A DNA stretch of 7,177 bases, taken from contig JAHFEC010000061.1 of assembly GCA_023248665.1 (NCBI GenBank), forward strand, positions 1 through 7,177, written 5' to 3'. Every line of letters begins with the position of its first letter. Position 1 is the first letter of the stretch. The notes below the pieces were generated by a model, which did not search any database, was not told the DNA's origin, and saw nothing but the letters and a program-made list of their open reading frames with translations. This stretch comes from Microcaldota archaeon. GTDB taxonomy: Archaea; Micrarchaeota; Micrarchaeia; Anstonellales; Anstonellaceae. Shown piece after piece: positions 5,948-7,177 of the stretch. Made by a program: the position numbers and the translations under genes.

Positions 5948-5955
5948 CATCACTC
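5948..5955 (-). promoter_or_regulatory. Ribosome binding site of transketolase
   Basis: On the minus strand GAGTGATG precedes the start cluster ATG-GCC-ATG-ATG. GTGAT is complementary to the archaeal 16S 3' end (AUCACCUCC). Spacing is 3 bases to the first ATG (5945) and 9 to the second (5939), so the second ATG may be the true start. Confidence 0.45.
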
Positions 5956-5976
5956 GAATCATGCGAAGCGGGGGCA

Positions 5977-6025
5977 GGCGCCCATTTCCTCTCGATCGCT
6001 TCCGGGTGCCTATTTCCTCTCGATC
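5977..6025. repeat. Short direct repeat (28-bp period) at the aminotransferase 3' end
   Basis: ATTTCCTCTCGATC occurs at 5984-5997 and again at 6012-6025. With flanks, 5977-5997 and 6005-6025 agree at 19 of 21 positions. The right copy contains the stop codon and last codons of the aminotransferase; the left copy lies in the gap before transketolase. It looks like a local tandem duplication. The 28-base period is not a multiple of three, so it would not extend the protein in frame. Confidence 0.7.
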
Positions 6026-7177
6026 ACGTTCTTCATCTTCGCGAGGCCCGCAACGATGTTCTCCTTGGAAGCCACGTAGCTCAAGCGAAGGTGCTGCTGA
6101 TCATCGCCCGGATTGCGCCGGCCGAAATGCGCGTCCGAGAGCACGGCCACCCCGTTTTCCAGAAGCAGCCCGCGAAGATCGTTCGAATCGGACAGCCCCA
6201 GATTGCGCACCGCCCCGGTCACGTTCGGATACACGTAGAACGCGCCGTCGGGCACGAGGCATCTCACGCCATCGATTTGGTTGAGGAGTTTGACGATCAG
6301 GTCCCGGCGCTCCCGGTAGGAGGCCACCATTTTCCTCGTCTCGTCGTGCGGGCCGTCCAGCGCCTCTTTCATCGCATACTGGCTCATGTGGTTGGGGCAG
6401 CTCTCCATATTGGTCATCCACCTCGCCATGTGGGGGGCCAGCACAGGGTTGGCGGCGAATCCCATCCGCCAGCCGGTCATGGCATAAGACTTGGACGCGC
6501 CATCCGAGATGATCGTGCGCTCGTACATCCCCGGAATCGAGGCGATGCTCATAAATTCGCGCTCATAGACGATCTGGCAGTAGATCTCGTCGGCATACAC
6601 CCAGAAGTCGTGCTTCTTGGCCAGGACGGCCACGGCCTCCAGATCCTCGGGCTTGAGCATCCCGCCCGTCGGATTATGGGGGTAATTGAGGACCAGCATC
6701 TTCGTCTTGGGGCTGATGCGTTTCTCCAACTCCTCAATCTCGAAGCCGAACCCTTTCTTCTCGCTCAGGGGCAGCGCGACGGGCACCGCGCCGTTGGCGC
6801 GGATCTGCGACTCGTAGATGGGATAGCCGGGGTTCGGGTAGATCACCTCGTCGCCCGAGCCGAAGTCCGTGGTGCACAGGACGGCGAATCCGATGAACGG
6901 TTTGGCGCCGTTGGCGATGACCACGTGCTCCGCTTTCACTTCGATCTTGCGGCTCCGGGAGAGATATTTCGCGACCGATTCGCGGACGGCCAGCAAGCCG
7001 GCCGAATCCGTGTATCCGGTCTTCCCGTCGTTGATGGCTTGGATGGCCGCATCCTTGATGTGCCGGGGCGTGTCGAAATCCGGCTGGCCGATGCAGAACG
7101 AGACGATGTCTTTGCCCTCGCGTTTGAGCTTGTTGACCTGCGCGAGCACCTCAAAAGCCGTTTCGGTTCCCAATCCA
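6010..7177 (-). CDS. Class I/II PLP-dependent aminotransferase (aspartate/aromatic type), 5' end cut by window edge
   Basis: The enzyme transfers an amino group between an amino acid and a 2-oxo acid using pyridoxal phosphate. The reading frame is open to the right edge. The codon at 7173 is TTG, continued by GGA upstream, so the true start lies outside and perhaps 10-20 residues are missing. Numbering from that TTG, visible motifs are IGQPDFDTP (28-36), the small-domain gate; ANGAK (87-91); YPNPGYPIYE (112-121); YPHNPTGG with Asn167; ADEIY with Asp195 for the pyridine nitrogen; SKSYAMTGWRMGF with the Schiff-base Lys228; and RLSY with Arg363 for the substrate carboxylate. This is the fold-type I subgroup Igamma style of aspartate aminotransferase. 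The exact amino acid cannot be read from the sequence. The gap to transketolase shows neither a T-run nor a TATA box, which supports cotranscription. Confidence 0.92.
   Translation of the reverse strand, partial: GLGTETAFEVLAQVNKLKREGKDIVSFCIGQPDFDTPRHIKDAAIQAINDGKTGYTDSAGLLAVRESVAKYLSRSRKIEVKAEHVVIANGAKPFIGFAVLCTTDFGSGDEVIYPNPGYPIYESQIRANGAVPVALPLSEKKGFGFEIEELEKRISPKTKMLVLNYPHNPTGGMLKPEDLEAVAVLAKKHDFWVYADEIYCQIVYEREFMSIASIPGMYERTIISDGASKSYAMTGWRMGFAANPVLAPHMARWMTNMESCPNHMSQYAMKEALDGPHDETRKMVASYRERRDLIVKLLNQIDGVRCLVPDGAFYVYPNVTGAVRNLGLSDSNDLRGLLLENGVAVLSDAHFGRRNPGDDQQHLRLSYVASKENIVAGLAKMKNVIERK

Overview
The window looks like a piece of an archaeal chromosome. The evidence is a tRNA-Trp(CCA) gene with an intron at the archaeal 37/38 position and no encoded CCA end, TATA-box promoters in AT-rich gaps (one spaced for a leaderless mRNA), T-run terminators, and a tyrosine recombinase of the XerA/archaeal integrase kind. 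Coding regions are GC-rich. A DPANN-type lineage such as Micrarchaeota or Diapherotrites is possible, but that is only an impression from gene style.

Left part (1-1223): a tyrosine recombinase on the minus strand runs off the left edge. It is divergent from the intron-containing tRNA-Trp gene (920-1081), and both face a short AT-rich gap with one near-symmetric TATA element. Downstream of the tRNA come a T-run, a perfect 13-bp inverted repeat and 2.5 copies of a 40-bp tandem repeat. The tRNA intron carries a hairpin of the same sequence style as the inverted repeat.

Middle (1224-3907, plus strand): a gamma-class carbonic anhydrase-like hexapeptide protein with its three zinc histidines, then an AT-rich promoter island, an unrecognised 182-residue protein, and 47 bases later a soluble histidine-kinase-like protein. 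That protein has a good C-terminal ATPase domain but a long, unusual, possibly internally repeated helical N-terminal part. The last two genes may form an uncharacterised sensory pair.

Right part (3942-7177, minus strand): a class I PLP aminotransferase cut by the right edge, followed 64 bases later by a full-length single-chain transketolase. They converge on the kinase gene and are probably cotranscribed. Transketolase supplies pentose and erythrose phosphates, and the aminotransferase is of the aspartate/aromatic type, so central carbon and amino-acid metabolism is a reasonable common theme.

The most unusual points are the kinase and its unknown neighbour, the competing folds of the tRNA intron, and the repeat cluster around the tRNA next to the recombinase. 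I found no complete new defence or mobile system in the window.
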